A DNA stretch of 28,496 bases, from IMG/VR virus record IMGVR_UViG_3300002514_000083, positions 1 to 28,496 of that record; one strand, written 5' to 3'. A program made the translations under genes and the position numbers. Shown here piece after piece: positions 8,401-16,556 of this stretch. This DNA is from a virus. Below the pieces are notes generated by a model, which was not told the DNA's origin, searched no databases, and saw only the letters and a program-made list of their open reading frames with translations. Position 1 is the stretch's first letter. Each line of letters opens with the position of its first letter.

Positions 8401-11400
8401 CTGTTGTTAGAAAATCTATGTCCAGACGCCTCTGCCGATCAACTCAACGCGTCTTTGAAAAATTTCTTTGGCGCACTAGGAGGGCCAGACTCTGATTGTC
8501 TGGCTTCGCTTTCAAATGGAGAGATGGGAGAATATATAGACGACATATCTTTGATGCTGACCCAAGAACAAGTTATGCAGCTATTACAAGGAAATGCAAC
8601 CCCTGAAACTCTTGCTTTGGCGACGGAAACGGCCAGAATTTCCACCTCCGAGTGCATCCGTGATCTCTTTTCAGATCCTGCTGCAATTGCGCAATTCTTC
8701 AGATCTCTCAATATATTTGTCCCCGCCAACGCCTTCGAGAGATATATTCCGGATCTTCCAGTTTCCCCGTGTCCCCCTGGAACATATGCTAGGATAGAGG
8801 ATATAAAATGTGGCCTTCTGTCCAAGAAGGGACTCAGCAAGAAAGAGTGCCGAGAAGAGCTTGATAAATTAAAAGATAAGTCGATTCAAGACTTGCAGGA
8901 TCTCATTAACCTTATGGAGAACGGACCCCTTGCTGACTTCCCTCCCATCCAATCTTCCGCAGAATGCCCAGTCGATGGTTTTTATCCCAACAACCCGGGC
9001 CCAGTCGATGGCCAAGCGAATTCTTCAGTTTCCGCATTATTGCTTTCCCCTATAGAAACAGGGGTAATCAAAGATTTAATGGATTCAGATGGAGTTCTTA
9101 ACAATATCTTGGCTGATACTGAAGGCCGGCGTTGGACATCACACAACACCAAGGTTAGATGGTTTGGAGCACCCCTTGCTCGCCAAATGGGAATTTTTGG
9201 GTGGAACTGTGATGACTCTATCAAAAATCCAGATGGCGGCGGCTCTGTCGATCAATTTGGGAATACATTATCTGGGCAAGATGCAGGCACCCAGAGCTGG
9301 ATCATAAATTTGGGCGCCGGCGCGCAAGGAGGTTTTCCTCCGACAGTCGGAGCATGGATGGCCAAGAAATTTAGATCAATGAATCCTGAGCTTAAAACCG
9401 CGATTATACCCTCTGGATATTCTTCTTTGGCCGAAGCCAAGGCCGATGTCGAAGAGAAAGAAGCCATAAACGCCGAAAGAATAGAAGCAAGACAAAAATA
9501 TGTTTCAGCGTTTATTAAGGAGCACGGAATAGATAGCGTCAATGCTACATCTGATTCCGCGGAACTTGCCGGAATGCTACGGAAAGCTTGCTACTCTGCA
9601 AGGGTTTTTGAAAAAGGCATTCGACACAATTGGGAAGAAGTGGAAGACTATGAAGTCCCGGCATCTGTATATTGGCTTGAAATCTTATTAACTGGTGGCG
9701 AAATAGATTGTTGCGGCACCGAATTTCTTGGAATGGGCCACTCCGCGGTATACTCAGTCCAACAAGTAAAACCAACCGGTTGGTCTGATTCCTCACAAGA
9801 ACTAGCAGGCACAGAGGGGAAAATTTTTGTAGACCACTACCCTGCCGACGACTGGAAGCTAATAGATGTGCCCGACATTATGACTCCGGATTTATCTTTG
9901 AGCTATTCGTCGCACGACACCAACGATGAGGGCGAACCTACATTTAGTTTTAATCTTGCTTATGATTACAATCTCCCCGACAAAGATGGGTTTATCGGCA
10001 AAAGAAATGACTACACTATTCGGATTAAGGTCACAACGGCCAGCCCGCCAGAAGAAGATGAATATGCAGAAGGACAATTCTCAGAACCAATCATTACAGG
10101 AAAAGCTTATTCTTGGACGGACTACAGCTTTAAAGTGGAGGCGAACTTAGACAAAGACACAAGACGATACATCAATGAACTTCCAATGAGCAATCATGTT
10201 AATGATTCGTGGCAAGCTGAAGTTTTCTATCGTATGATTTCTAAATCAATAATCGACGCTTCCAGTAATAAGAGCGAGACATCTGCCGCTCTGGCTGCTG
10301 ATTCCGTCAGGGCATATTTTTCTACTTCCGGATCCGGCAAAAAGTTTGATGATATCACTTCTGGATTTTTTAGGAGACTCGCAAATAGGATATCAACAGG
10401 GCGCTCATTTGCAAACCCCAATATAGATATTGACGATTCTGACGCAGATGAAGCCGGCTTTTTAGAGCCGGATGTTTCAAATATTGTATCTGATGATGTC
10501 CCTAGTGATCCTGTTATGGCTAACATTGCAACAGGTTTTTCATATGGATACAATCAAGACGGGCCAGAAATTATATTCCTTGACAATGAAACATACGGCG
10601 GCCCACTAGGAAGGCTCTTCCCGGATCTGGTACCTCCTCCTTTTTATGTCGCACCTCCTAAATATACCGGCTGGAAAGAGATTGCAGAAGCATTTGTCCC
10701 TAGTCCAGATGGGTGTGACCCTGCGCGTGGCCCTCTCTTTACTCTCGGCGACCTTGAGCAAAAAGCTTCTCAGCTAACATCGAAACTGGAACAAGACGAG
10801 AGATTTTCACAGGATCCGTTGTGTACGCAAGAGGCGCCATATGATAAAATATTTGAAAATTCTACAATAGCAAATATTGATAGCGTTCTACGCGCAGCCA
10901 CTAGAGTTTATATCACAGAAGCATTTATGAGAGCAGTTCCTATAATTTCTCAATTTGAGTTTAACAAAGACAATATTGAGTCTGGAATTGTTGAGTTTAT
11001 TGTTGAGAGAATAAAGAGGGGATTAGAGCCCGATGGGGTTTCTAAATGGTTATGGTGGAACGATAAGACAAATGATGATGATTATTACTACAGATTCATT
11101 GAGCAGGCATTTAATGTTGTATCTAAAAAGGTTGATTCTAAAATTTTAGATCCTGAAAAGGATTTTAATTCCGAAGAGAAAAGAGCATATAACACAATAA
11201 AAACAAAAATTGCCGAATTTTATGAGAAAAATGATGGTGATCTAGCGGCTCTTTCTTTCTCGGCAATAAAACATCAATCTTTTATGGCGAACATGTTCGA
11301 TAACACGGCTACCGCAAAATTTGGCGGAATAGGCGCAGGATCGTCAGATTTCTCTAAAGGAGCAGCAGAGAAGGCGAAGGAGTATGCCTTTGAGCTAATG

Positions 11401-12759
11401 ATAGATGAGACAATAGACTCCGCGTTGGTATTTGTAAAAAGAATGGTTAGAGAGGAAATACCTATTGTTGGCAACATGTTCAATTCGAAACTGTATCCAC
11501 CTATAAAGAATATAGATCATCTTTTCTTGTTGAGCCCTGCCTGGATCCGCGGCGCCGTGAATGGAGATGGGCCACTTGATGTAACATCTGATCCGACAAA
11601 AGCTAATAAATATAATATACCATCCGGCCAACACACTTCTGTTTCCGAAGCAATTTCAGAGTTACAATCATCAGGATTAACAGACTTGGCCTCTAGTTTT
11701 GAAACTGCTTATGGTGGTATGAGTGAGTGGCCATTCGTCTTGGAGAAATATGTTCGAATAATTGATCAGGAGTCTGTCCCCGCCGAAGTAGCTAATAGGT
11801 CAGAAAATCTTTATGATATAGTTAACATGTCAGACTGGAAGACATATGTTCAGAGAATAAAATCTCAGGGAGTCACCGGGAAGATATCTGAATTTTTTGG
11901 AAAAACTCCTATAACTGGGGAGACGACACTCGATAGCGGGCACACCCACGAATATGAGGTAGACGAGAAAGGAAATGGATTTGCTTTTAGGGTATGTGAG
12001 GATAAAGACGGCCTTGATTGTCATGTACATAGGATAATAAATTGGAAAGTAAAAGAGTCCGACGATCACGAACACGACCTCCCCATGCCGGCTTGGAGAT
12101 TTGGGTTGCGTTTGTGTTATTTACCAGAAGCAGATGAGAGCAATACATTCCGGCCAATAATTTCAACGATAGATAAAGAGGCGAGGATGAGAGAAAAGGC
12201 ATATGAATTAGCTAGTCCTGAAGGATCTAGGTTCTTGATCCCCATCGCGTCCGCAGAATTAGAAATACCAGATCAGGAATTTTCCTCTTTCGATCCAGAA
12301 TCATATGATGTATATTGTCTAATTCCGGAATTGATAAAGAGCGCAGAGTATAAATCGTTGTTTAGGTATGTTTTTCCGTTCCATAGATTTTTGTCTTTGT
12401 TAACTATTTATTGTATGCAAGGTTTTTACGATTCGCTAGGTAATGAAGGCTGGCCTGATCAGGGCGGCGATATGTGGGAAAATAGAGGAGGCAACTTTTG
12501 GAGCAGCTTTAGTGGCTGGGAGAGGGCTGATGAACAGGTTTTCAGCAACTCAAGAGAGGCGGCCAAGAACGCACTTAATGCTCTGTACGAGACAACCCAA
12601 GCGGAATATAGTTCTGAGACCTCATCCAAGGCCGCAGCCCTGTCGTTTGCTGAATTGCTTAAACCAAAACTTAATTTCGAAGACGGCTTGCGTTGGTGGC
12701 AAAGAGGAAAGAGAATCAAAAATAGTCCGTTTAACATGGACGGCGACAACTGTAAATAA
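5470..12759 (+). CDS. Giant virion structural protein with zinc ribbon, glycine zipper and His-x-His pairs (2,429 aa)
   Basis: A single uninterrupted frame. The N-terminus has a basic patch (KRKKRKDK, 31-38). A zinc ribbon follows, with CPVC at 83-86 and CTYC at 112-115. Residues about 183-225 are a Gly/Ala zipper (GAGAATGAAIGSAATPVGA and onward) able to insert in or pack against membranes. Residues about 705-778 are an Ala/Glu-rich coiled coil. Residues about 925-960 form a hydrophobic helix pair (KKAVVAIVVAMLRGLINSLL). PPPW motifs precede Cys-rich segments. Near the C-terminus three His-x-His pairs occur at 2158/2160, 2185/2187 and 2200/2202, in a GHTHEYEVDEKGNG context. Placed between spike and gp25, it is a baseplate or tail-tip component, possibly ejected into the host. 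It is not a typical tape measure, because long repetitive helices are missing. The ribosome site is weak. Function is unassigned. Confidence 0.72.
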   Translation: MPKIKNIQNKTSLDSFAQDQRAFSAGPGAAKRKKRKDKLPKASGPPKAKSISGATGDLDSQVEAFRFLECDPISINGAEPVECPVCRPNPNAYVPDYTLMTPGNTYFDGKTCTYCYMLEVAPPNRGGPKISELKNPTKKQEDIKRIGIRNLLEYHGKSDVAVVYYYEEEGYKTDTETEANLILSAAGAGAATGAAIGSAATPVGAVIGATIGAIVGIGAAIAIPDPVPGYVLRAEQRDVVEELLDYTEIRYTVPIQIKGRTKIAVCIDAEAWSRVPAKLVTDPDTPFETDYEVTFTGEDFEPMFKRAAGDSFLGLYLYAGGFRLYQKQLEKWRNLEGGMLKTIDGNKSAILDLEFEAEMLLHFRDNVMEIIDEATGLSMTDLEKITFKFEPTEDPTTVTNPKIRLKQMIFNKPGCPEIIFSNEDEEGKGFFRKLIGKSPFKASRSLYYVGSLPDMDKDLTAGEPVPWLEFVLKYTYPMLQVSYDSDNLNLFNDPSLGACLADSLLDEEGVIGAMMEALGAELSALPDAILGGLAENLCLTQEQMEEKDFKLGDQLDEDLSKTWEDAKSEIGKGDPYLDSVFIYLESILKKKKSDDETMGTIWDTLMSRLGYCGWIALIMKALDCLMQGMDQESFMKATVEAWLLEANDYVLQGVIAGLPQEDKDRIQALSDEKYANLPPPWDTMAYQIGSYNSPGMTTSEAYEAIMAGETGAGEEADAAQEASAEEAAAEYTTSQVTIHTDYEAKKADLEAQEMSDEYKVAALKILEKEYEDALYDLKYSPADPASALEGDEKFWGIAYSPETDDFSFGEGSAGAGGTYGEAMGDVQKEVFDAYRNLLLDAVGVDVLFGMISKAPGGGIIGQFFKTIPCKLPPPWTFDPQLDSFLNTLEFDMCQIAGGKVFDITMPHLADRWRLSDFNLHKQLWNAVKIAMKKAVVAIVVAMLRGLINSLLTAACDALKMLGANLADLYDGSDHFRNLLLENLCPDASADQLNASLKNFFGALGGPDSDCLASLSNGEMGEYIDDISLMLTQEQVMQLLQGNATPETLALATETARISTSECIRDLFSDPAAIAQFFRSLNIFVPANAFERYIPDLPVSPCPPGTYARIEDIKCGLLSKKGLSKKECREELDKLKDKSIQDLQDLINLMENGPLADFPPIQSSAECPVDGFYPNNPGPVDGQANSSVSALLLSPIETGVIKDLMDSDGVLNNILADTEGRRWTSHNTKVRWFGAPLARQMGIFGWNCDDSIKNPDGGGSVDQFGNTLSGQDAGTQSWIINLGAGAQGGFPPTVGAWMAKKFRSMNPELKTAIIPSGYSSLAEAKADVEEKEAINAERIEARQKYVSAFIKEHGIDSVNATSDSAELAGMLRKACYSARVFEKGIRHNWEEVEDYEVPASVYWLEILLTGGEIDCCGTEFLGMGHSAVYSVQQVKPTGWSDSSQELAGTEGKIFVDHYPADDWKLIDVPDIMTPDLSLSYSSHDTNDEGEPTFSFNLAYDYNLPDKDGFIGKRNDYTIRIKVTTASPPEEDEYAEGQFSEPIITGKAYSWTDYSFKVEANLDKDTRRYINELPMSNHVNDSWQAEVFYRMISKSIIDASSNKSETSAALAADSVRAYFSTSGSGKKFDDITSGFFRRLANRISTGRSFANPNIDIDDSDADEAGFLEPDVSNIVSDDVPSDPVMANIATGFSYGYNQDGPEIIFLDNETYGGPLGRLFPDLVPPPFYVAPPKYTGWKEIAEAFVPSPDGCDPARGPLFTLGDLEQKASQLTSKLEQDERFSQDPLCTQEAPYDKIFENSTIANIDSVLRAATRVYITEAFMRAVPIISQFEFNKDNIESGIVEFIVERIKRGLEPDGVSKWLWWNDKTNDDDYYYRFIEQAFNVVSKKVDSKILDPEKDFNSEEKRAYNTIKTKIAEFYEKNDGDLAALSFSAIKHQSFMANMFDNTATAKFGGIGAGSSDFSKGAAEKAKEYAFELMIDETIDSALVFVKRMVREEIPIVGNMFNSKLYPPIKNIDHLFLLSPAWIRGAVNGDGPLDVTSDPTKANKYNIPSGQHTSVSEAISELQSSGLTDLASSFETAYGGMSEWPFVLEKYVRIIDQESVPAEVANRSENLYDIVNMSDWKTYVQRIKSQGVTGKISEFFGKTPITGETTLDSGHTHEYEVDEKGNGFAFRVCEDKDGLDCHVHRIINWKVKESDDHEHDLPMPAWRFGLRLCYLPEADESNTFRPIISTIDKEARMREKAYELASPEGSRFLIPIASAELEIPDQEFSSFDPESYDVYCLIPELIKSAEYKSLFRYVFPFHRFLSLLTIYCMQGFYDSLGNEGWPDQGGDMWENRGGNFWSSFSGWERADEQVFSNSREAAKNALNALYETTQAEYSSETSSKAAALSFAELLKPKLNFEDGLRWWQRGKRIKNSPFNMDGDNCK

Positions 12760-12771
12760 GGAGACAAGAAA

Positions 12772-13149
12772 ATGGCAGGAGGATTATCTATAGTATTGCC
12801 GTTGGCGATCAGCACGAGAGATGGTGCTTATGCATTACATGATAAATTATCAGATGTTGCGCGCCAGAACTTAAAGATGATCATTTTAACTTCGCCAGGA
12901 GAAAGGGTCATGGCGCCAAGTTTCGGGGTTGGGATTCGATCATACTTGTTCGAACCTCTTAACCCCTCAACTAATGTCTTGATATTGTCTTCCGTGCGAA
13001 CACAGGTGAGCAAATATCTTCCATATATATCTCTTCAAGATTTGCAGGTATTAGAATTCGGAGACGACAACATGATCAATTTGAGAATCAAGTATTCCAT
13101 ACCATCGATAAAGGTTGTGGATGAATTTATATTTCCCATTTCTGTATAA
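12772..13149 (+). CDS. Baseplate wedge protein, gp25/W family
   Basis: The protein has 125 residues, close to T4 gp25 (132 aa). It starts 7 nt after AAGGAGA (12758-12764). It matches the gp25/W fold (GPW_gp25): an N-terminal segment with VARQNLKMIILTSPGERVM and then PSFGVGIRSYLFEP (residues 30-62) holds the family's conserved Glu-Arg followed by P-x-F-G, and an alternating strand region ends in LRIKYSIPS. In contractile tails gp25 bridges the wedge core (gp6/gp7) and the first sheath ring, and it acts like sheath's inner template. The gp6 homologue follows directly, which is the expected order in T4-like and P2-like baseplate operons. This is one of the most secure assignments in the window. 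Confidence 0.93.
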   Translation: MAGGLSIVLPLAISTRDGAYALHDKLSDVARQNLKMIILTSPGERVMAPSFGVGIRSYLFEPLNPSTNVLILSSVRTQVSKYLPYISLQDLQVLEFGDDNMINLRIKYSIPSIKVVDEFIFPISV

Positions 13150-13167
13150 GAAATAATAAATGTCAAA

Positions 13168-13177
13168 TACTATTTAC
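13168..13177 (+). promoter_or_regulatory. Candidate late promoter element TACTATTTAC upstream of gp6
   Basis: The 46-bp gap between gp25 and gp6 contains TACTATTTAC 18 nt before ATG 13196, with GGAGAG (13185-13190) as ribosome site. The same 10-mer sits in the only other gap of similar size (27902-27911), and AATGT precedes both by 4-6 nt. Position and sharing suggest a -10-like element read by the gp55-type sigma. It is not the T4 consensus TATAAATA, so the assignment is tentative. Confidence 0.4.
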
Positions 13178-13195
13178 TAAAGATGGAGAGATCAT

Positions 13196-14992
13196 ATGGC
13201 CAGAAGAAAGGTACCAGTTAAATACACGAGTAGAGATTTCGAGACCATAAGAAACGATCTCGTAGACTACGCAAAAAGATATTACCCAGATACATTTAAG
13301 GATTTTAGCGAAGCTTCTTTCGGTTCTTTGATGCTGGACACTGTTGCTTATGTTGGGGACATGTTATCTTTCTATGTAGACTATCAAGCCAATGAGTCAT
13401 TTCTTGATAGCGCAACCGAACGAGACAACATAATTCGAATCGCAAAGGAGCATGGATATAAATATCAAGGCGCCGCCACAACTGTTGGCGAGGTCACATT
13501 TTATGCGCTAATACCCGCAAACACCTCTGGCCTAGGCCCCGACAGCCGATATTTTCCCATTCTTAAAAAGAATTCAACAGTTTCAGGCGCCGGCGCCTCA
13601 ACCTACATTCTCACAGAAGATGTTAGATTTGATAATCCCGGAAACTATGTTGTAGCTTCCCGAACCGATCCTACTACTGGTCTTCCCACCCAATACGCAG
13701 TCAAAGCAAAGGGGCCTGTTGTTTCTGGGATTTTTGGTATAGAAGATATTACCATAGGAAACTTTGAAAAGTTCAGAAAAGTTCCTATTAATGTCTCCCA
13801 TGTAGCAGAGATATTACAGGTACTAGATGCTGACGGCAATGAGTATTTTGAAGTAGAATACTTAACACACGATGTAGTGTATAAGTCTGTGCCGAACAGG
13901 GATGCGAACACCAGAGACAACGCCCCTTCTTTGCTCAGACCATTTTCTGTACCAAGAAGGTTTACGGTTGAACGCGGCGGAGGCGCAACATGGCTGCAAT
14001 TTGGCCAAGGATCAGATTCAGAAATCTCTTCTCCCACTGTAGCCGAACCATCAACAGTGATATTAAAGCGCCATGCTAAGAGTTATGTAACAGACTCAGC
14101 GTTTGACCCATCTGACCTGATGGGCACAGACAAGCTCGGAGTTGGGCCGGCCAACACCACGCTAAGAGTTTTTTATCGTAGAAATGCCGGCATTGATTCA
14201 AATGCGGCCGTTAGCGCCGTAAATTTAGTGTCGAACGCCATTGTTGAATTCAACGATCCTTCTTTACAAAATACCCCAACCGCCAGAGATGTTATTGGTT
14301 CTCTGGAATGCTCTAATGAGGAGCCGATTAACGGCTCTGTTTCTACTCCAACTTTGGAAGATATCAGGAGAGAAACATTGAATTTCTTCCCAACTCAAAA
14401 CAGGGCAGTTACGGCTTCTGACTACGAGGCGTTGGCCTATGCGATGCCGGCCTCACTCGGCGCCTTAAAGCGATGCCGTGTGGTAAGAGATCAAGATTCC
14501 TTGAAGAGGAATTTAAATATGTATGTTCTCGCAGAGAACACCACCGGCCGATTGGCAACTGCGAATTCCGCCCTCAAACAAAACTTAAAAGAATGGCTAA
14601 ATAGATATAGGATGGTTAACGATACGATAGATATTTTAGATGCTAAGGTTGTTAATATAGGGATAGAGTTTACAGTGCTGTCTGATGTCTCCGTCAACAA
14701 ATATGATGTTTTGTCTGCATGCACAGAAAGGCTTAGAACGGACTTAGCAAGGGAGATGTACCTTGGTGAACGATTTTATCTAACAGAAGTTTATAAAATA
14801 TTGAATAGGGTACCGGGAGTTGCTGACGCTCTAAGCGCGAAGATAGTCAATAAGAGTGGGGGCAAATACGCCCAAACAGGCTTAAGTATTGATAATTTTA
14901 TGTCAACGGACGGCAGATATCTTTCTTGTCCAGATAATGTTGCTTTCGAAATAAAATATCCTAAAGTAGATATACAGGGAACTGTTAAATAA
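13196..14992 (+). CDS. Baseplate wedge protein, gp6/J family
   Basis: The protein has 598 residues, near T4 gp6 (660 aa). The N-terminus MARRKVPVKYTSRDFETI and the helical segment SFGSLMLDTVAYVGDMLSFY, followed by YQANESFLDSAT and IAKEHGY (about residues 20-90), are characteristic of gp6/Baseplate_J proteins. The middle is beta-rich. The C-terminal third has RAVTASDYEALAYAM (about 402-416) and REMYLGERFYLTEVYKILNRV (about 519-540), matching the J-type C-terminal domains. gp6 dimers form the continuous ring that ties baseplate wedges together around the hub and rearrange on sheath contraction. The gene follows gp25 after a 46-bp gap with a candidate promoter, and its stop overlaps the next ATG by one base (TAATG). 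Confidence 0.93.
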   Translation: MARRKVPVKYTSRDFETIRNDLVDYAKRYYPDTFKDFSEASFGSLMLDTVAYVGDMLSFYVDYQANESFLDSATERDNIIRIAKEHGYKYQGAATTVGEVTFYALIPANTSGLGPDSRYFPILKKNSTVSGAGASTYILTEDVRFDNPGNYVVASRTDPTTGLPTQYAVKAKGPVVSGIFGIEDITIGNFEKFRKVPINVSHVAEILQVLDADGNEYFEVEYLTHDVVYKSVPNRDANTRDNAPSLLRPFSVPRRFTVERGGGATWLQFGQGSDSEISSPTVAEPSTVILKRHAKSYVTDSAFDPSDLMGTDKLGVGPANTTLRVFYRRNAGIDSNAAVSAVNLVSNAIVEFNDPSLQNTPTARDVIGSLECSNEEPINGSVSTPTLEDIRRETLNFFPTQNRAVTASDYEALAYAMPASLGALKRCRVVRDQDSLKRNLNMYVLAENTTGRLATANSALKQNLKEWLNRYRMVNDTIDILDAKVVNIGIEFTVLSDVSVNKYDVLSACTERLRTDLAREMYLGERFYLTEVYKILNRVPGVADALSAKIVNKSGGKYAQTGLSIDNFMSTDGRYLSCPDNVAFEIKYPKVDIQGTVK

Positions 14993-16554
14993 TGGCCATT
15001 AAAAGATATTTTGCAAAATCTGATAATACAATAACTAACGCCTTTGAGGAGAATTTATCCACAAGGGCGACGGGTTCTAATATGGGCGCCTCTGATATTC
15101 TGGAAGTGTTTTCAATATATGGACAGGCAAACTCATCTTCTGCTGAAAAATCCCGCGCATTGCTTAAGTTTGATGTTACTGCATCAGCGAACTCTATAAA
15201 ACAAGATAGAACAGACGGGAAAATTCCAGTCAGCGGTAGCGTTAGTTTCTATCTGAGAATGTTTAATACTCCTCATAGCCAAACCCTTCCAAAGGATTTT
15301 ACAATGGATGTTTCTGCTGTTAATGGTCACTGGAAAGAAGGCTCTGGACTAGATATGGACGCATACAAAGATAAGGGAAGCTCAAACTGGATTAATCGTC
15401 TAACATCGTCTGCTGGCATTACAACCTGGACAAAAGAGGGTGGAGATTATTATGTTGATACAACTTCTTCCTTCACCGCATCTTTCCCTGTCGGCGTTGA
15501 GGATATTGAACTTGATATCACTACCCTTGTTGAGCAGTGGGTAAGCTCGTCTGCTAATTCAAAAGCAGCCGTAAATTTAGGATCTAAAAATGACGAGGGT
15601 GTGGGCGTATTTATATCAAACACTTATGAGTCAGCTAAACGATCCTATTACACTAAGAAGTTCTTTGGGAGAGGTACCGAGTTTTTCTTTAAGCGACCAT
15701 GTATTGAGGCTCGATGGGATTCTTCGAAAAAAGACGATAGAGGAAATTTCTATTATAGTAGTTCTCTTGCTACGGCAGAGGATAACATGAACACGCTTTA
15801 TCTGTATAATTATTTTCGAGGACAATTGAGAAATATTCCCGCTGTCGGTACGGGCAATATCTGTGTAAGCTTCTTTTCTGGTAATGCCGGCGATTCCGCG
15901 CCAAGCGGATCAGCACTTATTTTGGTTTCTGATGGATCTAGCGTCCGTACAGCGGCGAATACAGTTGTTACGGGAGGCTATGTTTCAACGGGCATCTATA
16001 CGGCCAGCCTTGCTCTCACCGCTGCATCGACTCCTCTTAGTACGCTCTATGATGTATGGTTTAAATCTGCCGATACAGTTTCTGACTCGACAACGGCCGC
16101 AACTCGTTACCATACTGGCTCGATAAAGCCAAAAAGTATCAGCGTCTCATCAATGGCGCCATCAACAGAATATGTTTCCAGTATTACAAATTTGAAAACC
16201 GTATACCGCGATGACGAAACAGCGCGCTTCAGAGTTTACACTCGCCAAAAAGATTGGAGCCCAACTATTTATACTAAGGCAGTCGCGCAAGCAGAAACCA
16301 ATATAGTTGAGAGTGGTTCGTATGAAATTCACAGAGTCGCAGATGATTTGAAAATTATTCCATATGGGACGGGAAGCCTCCGACATACTCAAATGTCTTT
16401 TGATGTATCTGGAAGTTACTTTGACTTAGGCATGAACATGCTAGAGCCTGGTTATATGTACGGAATAAAATTTGCTTATTATAACAACTCTGTCGGATCT
16501 TGGGTCGAACAACCAGAAACATTTAAGTTTAGGGTCGAATCGAGGCAGAGTTAA
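14992..16554 (+). CDS. Virion structural protein with DNRLRE-like domain
   Basis: The protein has 520 residues, translationally coupled to gp6 through TAATG. The N-terminal about 235 residues show the pattern of DNRLRE-type beta domains: an opening with KSDNTITNAF, ASDILEVFSIYG, SRALLKFDVTA, then NGHWKEGSGLDMDAYKDKG with SNWI, and DIELDITTLVEQWV. DNRLRE domains are all-beta modules found mainly in cell-surface and phage tail proteins, often linked to carbohydrate or surface binding. The remainder is beta-rich and Ser/Thr-rich, with small repeats of Y-x-S-x-I type, and ends in a compact strand region (GYMYGIKFAYYNN). The gene lies between gp6 and the gp7-position giant, so a baseplate-surface role is likely (inference). 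There is no signal peptide or catalytic motif. Confidence 0.62.
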   Translation: MAIKRYFAKSDNTITNAFEENLSTRATGSNMGASDILEVFSIYGQANSSSAEKSRALLKFDVTASANSIKQDRTDGKIPVSGSVSFYLRMFNTPHSQTLPKDFTMDVSAVNGHWKEGSGLDMDAYKDKGSSNWINRLTSSAGITTWTKEGGDYYVDTTSSFTASFPVGVEDIELDITTLVEQWVSSSANSKAAVNLGSKNDEGVGVFISNTYESAKRSYYTKKFFGRGTEFFFKRPCIEARWDSSKKDDRGNFYYSSSLATAEDNMNTLYLYNYFRGQLRNIPAVGTGNICVSFFSGNAGDSAPSGSALILVSDGSSVRTAANTVVTGGYVSTGIYTASLALTAASTPLSTLYDVWFKSADTVSDSTTAATRYHTGSIKPKSISVSSMAPSTEYVSSITNLKTVYRDDETARFRVYTRQKDWSPTIYTKAVAQAETNIVESGSYEIHRVADDLKIIPYGTGSLRHTQMSFDVSGSYFDLGMNMLEPGYMYGIKFAYYNNSVGSWVEQPETFKFRVESRQS

Positions 16555-16556
16555 AG

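Noticed and set aside
5470-12759. Tape measure protein
   Set aside because: Length would fit, but it lacks long heptad helices and repeat periodicity, and has zinc ribbon, beta and His-x-His regions. It lies among baseplate genes, with no sheath, tube or tape-chaperone genes in view.
12443-12793. 116-aa plus-strand frame across the end of the 2,429-aa gene and the gp25 start
   Set aside because: Its translation is an Arg-rich frameshift shadow, and the flanking frames are both strongly supported with a clear ribosome site for gp25.
13457-13464. TATAAATA, the T4 late promoter consensus, inside gp6
   Set aside because: It encodes Tyr-Lys-Tyr in frame, far from any gene start. The copy at 24309-24316 is likewise coding (Leu-Tyr-Lys-Tyr).
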